Below, one piece after another: positions 10,877 through 21,782 of a DNA stretch of 64,000 nt. The notes beneath the pieces were generated by a model. That model saw nothing but the letters and a program-made list of their open reading frames with translations. It had not been told where the DNA came from and searched no databases. How positions within the stretch are numbered: position 1 is the first letter of the stretch; every line of letters starts with the position of its first letter. The stretch is from Gautieria morchelliformis (Eukaryota; Basidiomycota; Agaricomycetes; Gomphales; Gomphaceae), in contig WHVA01000270.1 of NCBI GenBank assembly GCA_015179125.1, positions 1 through 64,000 of the forward strand, in the 5' to 3' direction. A program made the position numbers and the translations under genes.

Positions 10877-11215
10877 GCCGTCGTGCGGCTTGGAAGCTGT
10901 GCGCCTGCATCCCACCGCCGTGCGGGCTGCAAGCTGCGCGACGGCGTCCCACCCGACGCTGGTGCGGCCCCAGATTGGCCACCAGCGTCGTGCGGGATGG
11001 AAGCTGCGCGCCTGCGTCCCACCGTCGTGCGGGCTGCAAGCTGCGCGCCGGAGTCCCACCCGACGCTGGTGCGGCCCCAGATTGACCACCAGCGTCATGC
11101 GGGATGGAAGCTGCGCGCCTGCGTCGACGCTGGTGTGGCCCCGAGCTGCGAGCCGCGTCCCACCCGACGCTAGTGTGGCCCCCAGATTGGCCACACCAGC
11201 GCCATGTGAGCCGCG
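10877..11215. repeat. GC-rich minisatellite, ~107-bp period, with hairpins (arm A)
   Basis: About three units built from CCCACCCGACGCTGGTGCGG...CACCAGCGTC...GCGGGATGGAAGCTGCGCGCCTGC. Each unit has a perfect 10-bp stem (GACGCTGGTG/CACCAGCGTC, 15-nt loop), at 10955-10989 and 11062-11096; the third, near 11165-11205, is imperfect. It lies 190 bp upstream of the F-box gene. Long frames across it on both strands are by-products of high GC. Confidence 0.8.
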
Positions 11216-11403
11216 TCCCCACTTGGTGTCTTGAATTTTCTCCCAGCACCAGCAGAAGAGCGGCGAGAGGTGAGCAAGGTCCCCGTACACTATGGCAAAG
11301 AGCGGTCACGTGCCCGCATCGCGGGATAGTCCGCGGGCGTCAAGGCGCCGCAAAGGCCAGTAAATTTGGCGACATAAGTACTTGCTAGCCACCGCAAACC
11401 TCA

Positions 11404-12588
11404 ATGTATTTGCCCTTCGAGGTCTGGAGCCATGTTTTTTGTCAGTTACCCAATAACTCTCAAACGCAACTTATGCGCGTTTGCCAATTCTGGCGAGACA
11501 TAGCCAAAGCCACACCGCAGCTCTGGACACACCTCCTCATTGGCCATATACATCAATTTGATGATCCTACCGGTCTCTGGCAATGGCTCGAGAAATCGGG
11601 CGAGTGTCCACTGGATGTGATCCTCAAGATTCCACTCGGAGTCACCGATCTGCGGCCGACGCTGGTGCTGTTGCATAGCCAGGTCAGACGATTCCGCGTC
11701 CTTAACATCGCCGTACCCACGCCTGATATCGTGGACACAATCCTCTCATCTATTGCACTCTCTGAAGGAAAATCCAATGGCAATACCGCACCACTTCTAG
11801 AGGAGTTGTGCATTACCATTAACGAGATGTCAAACAGGTGCGCAGATGAGGACCAGGACTATTTTGAACACGCATTTTATCCTTCCCCACGGCTTCAGAG
11901 ACTAACTATTTCTCCACTGAGGATGCCCGCTCCATCATCTAAATTGCTTTCCATCGTCTCCACCTTCATGATCATCTCTGGGCCTGACGACCAAGTTACG
12001 CCTATCGAGGGGGCGCTGAACACCATTGCGGCTATTCCTCACCTTAAATACCTCAAGTACTCCAGGTACCATTCCTTCTCGTTCCAAACCAGCCACAGTC
12101 TGGACTATCCTCGCGTCGAGGTACTTCCTCATCTTGATGAGGTAGATGTCACAGTTCCTGGCTGTGGCCTCGACATCTTGCAGTGTTTGGAAGCACCCAC
12201 CCTTCGATCTGTACGTCTCGATGGGTCAAGGGAGGATAGCCATGCAGAAGATTGGGATAACAAAGGTGTTACTAATGTGTCTGCATCACTCAAGTGCTTG
12301 CCTCAGCGAGCACCGCGCATTCAGAGGCTCAACCGCCATCGCATTGAAGAGCTGCAAGCCGACACATGCGAGTGGCTTTTCAGCCAGACTGATTTTGCTC
12401 ATCTCGAAGAACTCCGCATTGAAGGCTCAACCATGACAGACGAAGCGTTTACCCAACCAAGTTCACTTGGTCCATATCTACACCGGCTCAAGCTCATAGA
12501 CTGTGAAGATATAACAGGCAACGCCTTAATCGCTTATATCGAGGCCAGGCAGCCGTTAGGGCATGCGGAGACTTCCAGTTATTGGTGA
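11404..12588 (+). CDS. F-box/LRR-type protein (arm A)
   Basis: A single 394-codon exon. Residues 3-45 (LPFEVWSHVFCQLPNNSQTQLMRVCQFWRDIAKATPQLW split over the F-box) fit the F-box core that binds Skp1 in SCF ubiquitin ligases. The remainder has leucine-rich strand-like segments (LEELCITI, LQRLTISPL, LKYLKYS, LEELRIEGSTMTDEAF, LHRLKLIDCEDITG), as in the large F-box/LRR families of Agaricomycetes. The start is chosen because the F-box begins two residues later. No substrate can be inferred. The arm-B copy (48739-49923) is the same length with about nine amino-acid changes, nearly all before residue 105; beyond that the two genes are almost identical. Confidence 0.8.
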   Translation: MYLPFEVWSHVFCQLPNNSQTQLMRVCQFWRDIAKATPQLWTHLLIGHIHQFDDPTGLWQWLEKSGECPLDVILKIPLGVTDLRPTLVLLHSQVRRFRVLNIAVPTPDIVDTILSSIALSEGKSNGNTAPLLEELCITINEMSNRCADEDQDYFEHAFYPSPRLQRLTISPLRMPAPSSKLLSIVSTFMIISGPDDQVTPIEGALNTIAAIPHLKYLKYSRYHSFSFQTSHSLDYPRVEVLPHLDEVDVTVPGCGLDILQCLEAPTLRSVRLDGSREDSHAEDWDNKGVTNVSASLKCLPQRAPRIQRLNRHRIEELQADTCEWLFSQTDFAHLEELRIEGSTMTDEAFTQPSSLGPYLHRLKLIDCEDITGNALIAYIEARQPLGHAETSSYW

Positions 12589-13699
12589 GTGGGTGTCGAG
12601 GAGTGGAAGACAAGCACCTGGCCGAATTGTCCTGTTTTGTAACTGTTGAGGAGGTTGATGATTAGCGCGTCAGCCTGAGCGCAGCCCAAGTCAATGTTGT
12701 CTACCTAAGCCCCGGATAGCTGGTAGTGTCATGAGCAGAATGATTATTCTGTCAATTGCCGGCAATGGCAGAACTGTAAGAAGAAGGCGTGGACTTCTGG
12801 CCAGCCGTATGGATGGAATTCACACGATCTTTCCCGAATCACATTTCAAGCATCTCCTCATCACGCTATATCTAAGTGATTTAACTCACACCAAATACTA
12901 GGTGCGGTAACAGCTGCTCGCATCCCATTCTGGTTTATCAAATAGTGTCAATAAGGTATTAACGCGAGGTTCTAGAACTTGAATGAAACTATATAATCTG
13001 ACATGTGCACATGCAATCCCAAGCCACCGAGTCCACATACATGCATGCGTGACTGAGCCAATGCTATCTCTTCCATATTTGTGGAGCCCACCAAGCTGAG
13101 GCACACACATCATGTGTGCATCTGATATCACTGATCAATCGGTTGACACCAATCGAGATCATTACCCCACAATTTGATCCGAGTGCACATGTCATTGATC
13201 CGGATCAAGGCACGAAACATGTCAAGTCCCTGCACGGCTCTAGCAACATTTCTTACTTTTCTCTCTCACAACTCCTCTCGCACTGGCAAACTTAAATTCA
13301 GTAGGAATATCACATGTCTAGTTAATTCCACTTGTATGTAGTAAGTATTCACTTTTCTTCTCAATTTATTACTCCACGGTGCTACTCTTCATCACATGAC
13401 TTCTGTCTTTCAACATCACCCAGCTATTTTCTCTGTAGTTAAATATTCTTTCATGTATGAATATAGTAATTGTACTCATATTGACCCATCGTTTGGAAGC
13501 TGTTAAATGCAGCTGCTATCGTTTTGGGGCGCATACACCAGGTGTACGCACGGATAACTCTGTTCGATTCGGCTTCTATAACAGCTTGGATTATATTCCT
13601 CGTCACCATGAAACATATCTACTTTGATTCCCAAGAATGGGCACCAGCCACGCGCAGCAGTGTACCGTGCGCTGACAGCAACGGGCACCAGCGCACCTC
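12589..13699. other. Intergenic, AT-rich; no gene seen
   Basis: No frame beyond 90 codons and no recognisable motif. About 12860-13500 is matched in arm B at 54018-54660 with roughly 2-3% difference and small indels. A minus-strand frame at 13503-13703 is conserved in arm B but I cannot assign it. Confidence 0.5.
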
Positions 13700-16020
13700 T
13701 CAACAGAGCCGAAGCACCTCGCCGCCGTGTACTTTTTCATCCCATCGGAAGTCAGGTGTAATCGTGAGATCAATACGGAGAAGTGGGCGCGTGATCGGCT
13801 GAACCTGAGCTTGGATGCTGTAAAGCTCGTGAACACCCAATGAAATAAGATAATGCGAATAACATACGCCAGCTTAGGGAAGTTGTGTACCAGACGATGA
13901 ACAAGCTTGCCTGCGTTTTGTATACCGATTAGTTCGCCAAGTTTTAGGTGGCCTATGGGAATGTAAGTGTCATATTTGGAGAAACAGTGCAAGCGACTCG
14001 CCAAATCGAAGTATCGATACCAAGGCTATTTAACATATGGTCAGTAAATGCGGGAATATGGCATAAGAGTACGTACAAATTGTTTGCCTTCCGCCTTACG
14101 GATTACATCTGCTGGCACACCACGGAACTGTCGAAGAGGCGTGTTAGATGCCCATCTACAGAAATCCTGAGTTCCTGCTGTTAACACTATACAGCAAGAC
14201 ATTAGCTCACAATTGTTTATCCACCATTGTACATAGATCAAGTGCTGCACGGATCGGGATCAACCACCCACGTTTCAGGCAAATTTCAAAGATAGCGCGC
14301 AAAATACTAATGGGAGAGATAAGGTGAAATAGATAGGTGCAATTATTGCCCACGTACTGACCAGCAGATTGCTGAACAAATATCATGTCCGCCACTAGGA
14401 CGAAACCTTAATCCCATATAAATGATCGACTTCCATGTCATAGCTCAGTCTTTATACATACCGTCGAGTTTAAGCTGAGAGATATACGCTTGAAGTAGTA
14501 CATTGATCTTCGCAGCTGGCTTTTCCACTGACTCTTCAACAGGGATGGGGACTTTCTCTAGCAACTTGCCAAGCTCGACCTTTTCCTATCGAATCCGTGT
14601 CAAATTAGGCCTCTGAAGAGAAAAAGTATGTTCATGGAACATACATCTTGTCGCACAGGTATGAGCTTGAACTCGTTCGACAGTGCAAATACCCTGATTA
14701 ATTCGAGGGTCGACATGGTGGGCTGCAGATGCTGATTGTACGTAGACATCGAATTGAAGTAATAGCGTGAAACAATTCAACCAAGTTCCGTAGACTGGAA
14801 TTTGCCCGAATGACGTTCGTACTTGAGAAGATTGCATTTCTCGGAGAGAACGGCTGCAGAATGTGCGATATCAGCGCGTTTCTGCACTAACAATGGGCCA
14901 TCATCTTGATAATCAACGGTGACACCGTACAAGGCAGGCGAACGTAACATGCGGATGTAACTGATAGCTAGATGGCGCGTGCGCTCAAGAAGCGCGAAGA
15001 ACGCACAGATATATATACCCCAACCATTGCATGGCCTCGTCCTGATTGCGAATCGTCCTTAGAACACTCTCAGCATTTAGGTTGTCGGCAAGCTTGGACA
15101 CGATTTGAGATTCAATGGGTAGCTGTTGATTGAGCAAGCTGAGGTAATACTGTAATTCCGAATGGTTTGTGATAATTATCCCTTCGCCGTATGTATCGAA
15201 CTGAGGTCGTCCGGCCCGCCCCAACATCTGCAGAACATCTTGGGATGAAAGCTTGACCCATCGACCCTTCTCAGGGTTGTAAATCTGCGTTCCTTTGAAG
15301 ATGACTGTGTGCGCAGGGAGGTTCCCTCCCCACGCGAGAGTAGCCGTGCACACGAGAAATTGCACATGCCCAGCCATAAAAAGGTCTTCAACCAGTGTTC
15401 GATCCTCGCGGGTCATACCGGCATGGTGGATTGCGAATCTGAATGGTAAAGGTCGCGGGTAACAGAGTCTGGTTTCACAAATTGGTGATTGTCGATTTTT
15501 CCACGGCTGTCACGAATGAACCGCGCTGTTTTGGCGGTCAATTTGCGCGAATAGACGAAAACGAGCGTTTGATTCTTGCCAGCCTGATCAAGTATCTTTT
15601 TCATAGCAGACCTCATTCATGACTTGATAGCGTTTAATTGCTTTCTTCTCTGTCACCCCAACAAACTCCTGTTGGAGTCCACATGACGGAAAGATGCATC
15701 AAAATAGAACAAGCCTTTGCTCTCGTCAACTCTGAGGAATTTGGCAACGTCCTTATAGTTGAGTAACGTTGCTGAAAGACCAACCAAACGTACGTACTCC
15801 TGCGTTTGCTCCATTCGCCTGATCGTCCTCGCAGCAAGACTCTCCAAGACGGGTCCACGTTCGTCATGCAACAGATGGATCTGGTCGATGATGACGAGCC
15901 GCACTAGATTGGTGTAGCTAGTGTCAGTGCTCTTGCGTGTTATCACGTCCCATCTTTCTGGTGTAGTGACAATAATCTGTGTCTCCGCAATCTGCTGCCA
16001 ACGAAACAATGTGTTTCTTG
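13700..16020 (-). pseudogene. Brr2-like splicing helicase fragment (arm A)
   Basis: Translation resembles the U5 snRNP helicase Brr2 from just before motif II of the first helicase cassette to about the start of the second cassette ([130 protein letters not shown]). Walker A and the whole second cassette are absent. Introns remain (for example near 14430, 14345 and 14060), so this is a DNA-level copy. The DEIH box reads DQIH. Frameshifts near 15692 and 15607 break it. The 5' side joins the Abp1 SH3 exon without a gap. A full-length brr2 should exist elsewhere. Confidence 0.8.
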
Positions 16021-18126
16021 AAATATCATACTCTCATGAGGAGAAAACCATACCTGGGAATAATCTTGATTTAGCCCCACCACTCCCAACGCCATGCCAC
16101 GAACTTAGAAAGACCATGGTGAGTCAATAAGCAAAACCGTGGAAAATTACAGCGTGCCATCATCAAGTTGTTCGATTTGTTCGATAACTCACCCTCGACC
16201 AAATCCATCTCATTGTCTTCAGTCGCCTCATAGGGAAACTGAACAACGGCCAAAACCCCTGGCATTCAACCTGTAAATTACCTGCCGCGGGCTAATGCGA
16301 CCATCCCTACGTCAGAGGGAAACGTCGAAGGCCCACCTCTTCTTCTGTTGGCTGGTCAGTAGCAGCCAGCTCCTCTGGCGGCGATGTTGCCATAGGCTGC
16401 GAAAGAGTGGGGTAAGGGTATGAGTAACCTCTAATAGGATGAAGCAATGAACGTACGGGAGGAGGAGGCGGCGGCGGAGGCAGAGGCGGCACCTCTGGGT
16501 CTGGTCTGGGTCTGGGTCTGCAGCAACGGGCGGCGGCGGCGGCGGAGGTGGTGGTGGTGGCGTGGCGGCGGTGCTGCTGTGGCGGCATATTGAACTACTC
16601 CATACTTTTCTTCGTCACTACACGGCTTGTCCTCCTCTTTGGCAAGCCTGCCTGTCTGCAGCTGCAGCAGCGACAGAACCCACGCGATTGACGTCGACTG
16701 CGGTCGCAGTTGTTACACTGGCGGCCTCGAACCTCGCCTCTTCTTCCGCCTGCTGCTTCTTTGCCAGAGCCTGGCGTTCAGACCATGTCAACTTCTTGCT
16801 GCTGACAGGGGGTTCTCGTGCCACAGATGCATTACTGGCACCCGCTCGTTGATGAGAATCGAAGGGATTTACCAGCTTTTTGGGAGCCGGTAAACACACC
16901 GGGGTATAAGCAGTCTCCTGAGAGGCCAACTTCAATATATCGATGTTGCAAGCACATCATAATACTCACGACAGGCACAATACGATCCTCCTCGGCAGGT
17001 TTGGAAGGTGGTGGTGTGGGCCTGGCGGACTGTGAAGACGCGGGGGCCATAGCCTGCAGTGTAGGTTAAAACTGAACGTGGTATTCCTTCAACAGAACCG
17101 GAGGCCGTGCTCTAGCCGGAGGGGTTGGACACGGAGCTGCTGGCGTGAGCGGCATACCAGGAGGGGAACCATCATCATCCCATGATAGAATGCCGAAGGG
17201 GGGGGGTGCTGGACGAAAAGTGAGCAGCTCTTCCCTGGCAGGCGTGTAAGACGTTCCCTAACCCACCAATGTTTCCAAGCGATAGCTTTCATCACCAAAC
17301 ACACTTACCACTTTACTACTGATAAGTGTCCTTTGGTGCACCTTTCCGTAAAGCACCCATGTCGACTTTACCTACTGGTGTATAATTCGTACCAACAGGC
17401 GCGATAGGTTCTGCACTACGGGTGGCCTCATTGTGCACTGAATAGTTGGCACCAGATGCGTCCCTTACGCGTTTCATGATGAGCGCTGGCGACACATCGG
17501 AATGAGGTTATGAGTGCGCATCAGGTAAAAGGCAAGGAGAAACACTATAATTTTTGTAAATAATTTACCTCGGTGCTAGCGTTGACAACATGCGTCCCTT
17601 CTAGATAGCGGGCCACTGCGCTTGGATGGGTGCCTGTGAGGACGAATTTAGAATACAAATGACGGAGCTGCTGGTCAACGTGCGAAACAGGCCCTTCTTC
17701 ACCTCTGGTACACCATCCCCGCACGAGGTTTACTTTACAAATTTCGATAGCTGGGTCTAGGGCATATAGGTTGTGAGATTTACTTCAGCTGTCTCCGGGG
17801 CAAGGAACGTACATTGGGATCTTTACGCGTACAAAAGCGTACTGTATCGTGGAACAAATTCAAACTCTACAACAGGTTGGTTAGATGATGACAATGCACC
17901 TCCTATCTGAAATCTCTTCAAGTTCTTCCAGGCCACCGGAACCTTGGCTTTGAACCTTATGCGTGCTATTAGTGACTCTTCAAGGCCATCCGAGAGGGCG
18001 TACTTTTAGGTTATTTGAACCCTTGTCGTAGGTTAACAACATCCCATCTATATCGGTCCCGTCCAGAACAGATTGGTTGGCAGTTGCAATTTCTTTCGAA
18101 GATAAATTGACTTGCAGCGGCGACAT
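16021..18126 (-). pseudogene. abp1: Abp1/drebrin-like actin-binding protein gene, decayed (arm A)
   Basis: Reading from 18126 downward: an ADF-H domain start (MSPLQVNLSSKEIATANQSVLDG), introns, CGDGVPEVKKGLF, SAVARYLEGTHVV, VKRVRDASGANYS-type sequence, the KLVNPF and KKLTWSERQALAKKQ motifs typical of fungal Abp1, a poly-proline linker (from the CGG-rich tract at about 16460-16565) and an SH3 domain (AVVQFPYEATEDNEMDLVEG ... [14 protein letters not shown]). Abp1 links cortical actin to Arp2/3 and endocytic proteins. In this arm a stop falls before CGDGVPE (near 17735) and a TGA interrupts the SH3 end (near 16036). The C-terminus runs into Brr2 sequence rather than a stop. The arm-B copy is better preserved. 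Confidence 0.75.
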
Positions 18127-18888
18127 GAGGGTGAAGTTCCGTAGTTCGCAGGTCGTTGTGACACGTCTGCCCTATAAGATCTATGAGAGAGGTGTCGGTT
18201 CACCGGCACCAAGACGCGGCAGTTGAGCGCAGCCGCCAACACGCACCACTTTTCTCTCTGCACCACCCACTCCCCACTCGCTCAAGAATCGCATCCACCT
18301 CTTTCGCTCAAGTATCCATTCCTTAAAATTCCTTTCTACCCACCCGCCCACGTCATCTGAGCCCCGAGAATGAACAGCAATCCGGGGCGGCATCTCACGT
18401 ATGCCCTCAACAGGATAGCAACCAATACACATCGTAATAGCAAGTAGTTAGCATAATAATAAGACATAGTACACATCCTACACGGGCCGTGACAAGAGCA
18501 GCCGCCGAGCAAGGTCCCGCCCACCCGAGCGGCGACCCTGCTCCGCGCAACCGGCAACCCTCACAGCTCTCATCCCGGCCTTGCATAGTCGAAACTGGAC
18601 GCTCTCTCTCTCTCTCCTGTCGCGCATTGAAAATTGTGAGTCCGACGATTGACTGGCAAGCACGTCCAGCAGAGTCGTCTCCAACTCCCGATTCATATGC
18701 CTTATATTTCAGTTCGGTTGTAGGAGTACTGGGTAAGTATTTCATAACCTCTGATTTGTCTTCAAGGTCTATTGATCAAGGGCGATGCCAATAACGAACC
18801 TTTAGGTCTATCCAGTCCGATTGTATGTGAACCTCGTCATCTCTGGCATATACTTCTTGATAAGTGCATTCGCTTGTGTCTAAACGTC
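18127..18888. other. Divergent upstream region between abp1 and FunK1 kinase
   Basis: Shared promoter interval for two divergent genes. Relative to arm B it holds about 430 extra bases (about 18181-18610) between AAGATCT and a CT dinucleotide run; arm B has just AAGATCTCTCTCTCTG. The extra block has no gene I recognise. A small hairpin (GGTGTCGG TTCA CCGGCACC) is at 18191-18210. Confidence 0.5.
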
Positions 18889-21496
18889 ATGTCTGGAGTT
18901 CCACAAAGCCCTCTGCCAACCCTTCGTCGGCAATCTGACATCAATAATACACCTGCCCACCCGAAGTACCGTCATTCGGACCATAATGAGCCAATAAGCG
19001 AACGTCACCTGGAACGAAAATGCTCCGCCCTATTGCGGGACATTGGCAACAAAATTCCAGAGGTCCCTATAGACTGGTTTTTGGAGCATATCTTGCCCCC
19101 ATTGCCGGTACCTCGAGTTAGCGTCTCACAAGTCAAAAAACGACTTTTGAATGAAGGTACAATAAAATCAGTTTTTCCAGAACCGCCGGGCGAAGGCGAA
19201 CAGTCCTGGACGATACCGCATTGCTTCGATCAGGACCCAGCGCACATAAGTGAAACGAATAAGAAGGATGAAGATGCCGTTTTCAGCAAATTGCCACTTT
19301 TCATCGATCATATCATTGCAGCCTTTCAAGCCGAGGTCGCTGTCATTATTCCCGGTGGCATTCGAAACCCGGAAAGTTCTAAGCTCGTACATCACCCCAA
19401 AACGTCTCCCGCACACCCTGGCGATTACCTTATCCATCCAGACGGTTGTTTCATGCGTTTAAAAGCTTGCGACGATCCTGGGAAGGATTTAGAGTCACAG
19501 TCCAAAACCGATCCCTCCAAGTCGGCACGCATGCCAAATTACTCTTGGTTCAACATTGCATTGCCTTGCGAGTATAAGCTTGGCGCCTCTGAAAGTGATA
19601 GGGATGACGTGAGTCTTACTAGCTATTAGGACGACACTTTTCTCATTGGGCAATGTCATATAGAATATACGAAAAGTTCTGTACGCTATGGCTCACATCA
19701 TGCGAAAAGATCCGTGTCGCAGATTCACCTATGGGCTCACGATCGAAAACACTCAGACGAGAATATGGTTTGCATGTCGGTCAACGGTTTACGTTACAAA
19801 GTCGTTCAACTTCATAGAAGTAAGTTGTGCCAACAGTCATACGGTACATGGCATCGCCATTAATGAGCACCTGTCCCTTGTAGGAGCATGAGAAGTTTAT
19901 CCATTTTGCACTCTCGTTCTGCTTCGCAACAGAAATCCAAATGGGTTGGGATCCCACTATCGAGCGCCTATCCACTGGCAGTTCCGAGGAGTATAAAATA
20001 GAAGTTCAGGATAAAGTCACTGGAAAAGTAGTATATGTCAAGACAGTCGAACTCATCGCCGACTTCGGTGCCGATGCTGTTCGTGGACGTGGTACGCGCG
20101 TCTGGAAAGCTTTATCGCGGCAATCGGATGGTACCGACATGCACGTCGTCGTTAAAGACGTATGGATTGATGCCGACCGCGTTCGGGAAGGTGACATTCG
20201 AACAATGCTTGAAGAACGAGCTTCCAATGATAAGACGAACAAAGACAAGATTGCAAAACACTTCGTCACTGTACTTTTTTCCGGCAACGTCCTCATCGAT
20301 GGCCAAATTGACGACACCTTCGATTTTATTCAGCGGGGCCACGAAATTCCACCTGACTCGGATGAGCTCCAGCTCAGAGTCCATAAAAGTAATGGCATAG
20401 CCATCTCTGTCAGTACCGGAGGGTTACCTATAACCTATCCAACTATGCCCTTCTTCCGACGCGTATATGGGCCGAAGGCACACTATCGTCTTATTTTCGC
20501 ACAAGTTGCACAGCCGATATACTCTATCCGTACTCTGCCCCAGTTTTTCTTGGCGATGAGAGATGCCGCCATTGGTGCGTACTAACTGTCCATTCGATTC
20601 GTCATACTTATCATTTTCATCAATCAGCTCTCCAACTGATGGCGACATATCGTTGGGTACACAGGGATATCAGCCCAGGAAACATACTTGTCTGTGAAAA
20701 TGTTGGCCTGCTGAGTGACCTGGAATATATGAAGCAGGAGTCCGACGTTACTCCTGCTCATAACACTCGAACGGTACATCTACATTGCTGTTCTGTCATT
20801 CGCCCTGATTAAAAGTGTCTGTAGGGAACAATCAACTTCATGGCTTGTGAGGTTGCCGAAGAAATGTATTTGTTTACCCGCGCACCATACAAAGACGTGC
20901 CAGAATTTCGTCACAACCCTCTGCATGACCTGGAGTCACTGTGGTGGATCGCCGTTTGGCAGATTTTCTATTATACGCTACCACCTGATGATTCCAGCTC
21001 CTCATCGCCAACAGATCATCATACCACTGAGGACCGAGAAGAGCGGCTGAGCTTACAGGAGCAAGCCTTCTTCAAAATGTTCCCGCGGGATGATCTTAGC
21101 AATTCCACAAGGGTTACAATCATGACGGTTGAATCCTCATTTGATGCAGTAACTGAGGAGTGCTTCCTCGAGGGGTCAAAGTTGTCCAAGATCAGAGACA
21201 AATTGAACACCCTGCGGAATGATCTCCATGAAGCATACCTGTCTGCCGAGAAAGATTTCCGCGAGACGCACGCCATCCACTCAGGTGCATATGTTCCGGT
21301 GGAAAATGAACTTAAAGGAATCCACGAGAAGTTCATCGAGGCCTTCCAGCTTGCGGCAAACATGGCCCCAAGTTCTACCCTCACTCCTTTGACTTCCACG
21401 TTAAAAACGCTGGGCAAGCGTTCGACTCGGACCGATCGTGAAGGAGGCGACGATGGTAGTAGCGCTGGCCGGCGGGTGAAGGCCAAAGGAGGGTGA
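18889..21496 (+). CDS. FunK1-type fungal protein kinase (arm A), five exons
   Basis: Exons 18889-19608, 19664-19819, 19884-20574, 20628-20773 and 20825-21496 join with GT-AG introns of 51-64 nt and keep frame (phases 0,0,1,0), giving 794 residues. The FunK1 kinase core is clear: a glycine-rich RGRGTRVW, a VVVK lysine near 383, WVHRDISPGNIL (HRD 534-536, Asn 541), DLEY (553-556) in place of DFG, GTINFMACE, then a long Ser/Asp-rich linker and a basic tail (RRVKAKGG). FunK1 kinases are greatly expanded in Agaricomycetes and expected to phosphorylate proteins, substrates unknown. The start is the ATG shared with arm B (MSG). No lesion seen. Confidence 0.88.
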
Positions 21497-21782
21497 AGTT
21501 GGCGCGGTCAAACACGACTCGGGCTCAGGCTGCTGCAAGGCTGCTGACGACTATTAATCTGAGAACTTAGCCACCATAGGCTCCGGGTCTTTTTGAATTG
21601 CAGGGTATACTGTGTATTGAGTGTATTTGCTGATAATTATCAGCCCCGGCAGTTTCCGGTTGGGATGAAAAGTATTATGTGAGCGTGGAAGTCAGAACCA
21701 CCCATGTATGGCGCCAAATTGAAGTCCAGTTCCACAGTACGTGGACCACCTAACCCTAATGTTAGTCATACAGTAGGACATT

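Larger units (their letters stand above)
6702..21531 (+). repeat. Segmental duplication, arm A
   Basis: Same gene order and about 96-99.9% identity to 46590-64000, apart from arm-specific insertions. The shared Ty3 insertion site implies that the copied block also included sequence to the left. Confidence 0.92.

Noticed and set aside
10740..11309. Long overlapping frames on both strands across the GC-rich array
   Set aside because: They follow from the tandem repeat's lack of stops; no domain, and length changes with unit number between arms.
13503..13703. 66-codon minus-strand frame conserved in both arms as a gene
   Set aside because: Conservation is no higher than in the surrounding non-coding duplication, and no motif is seen.
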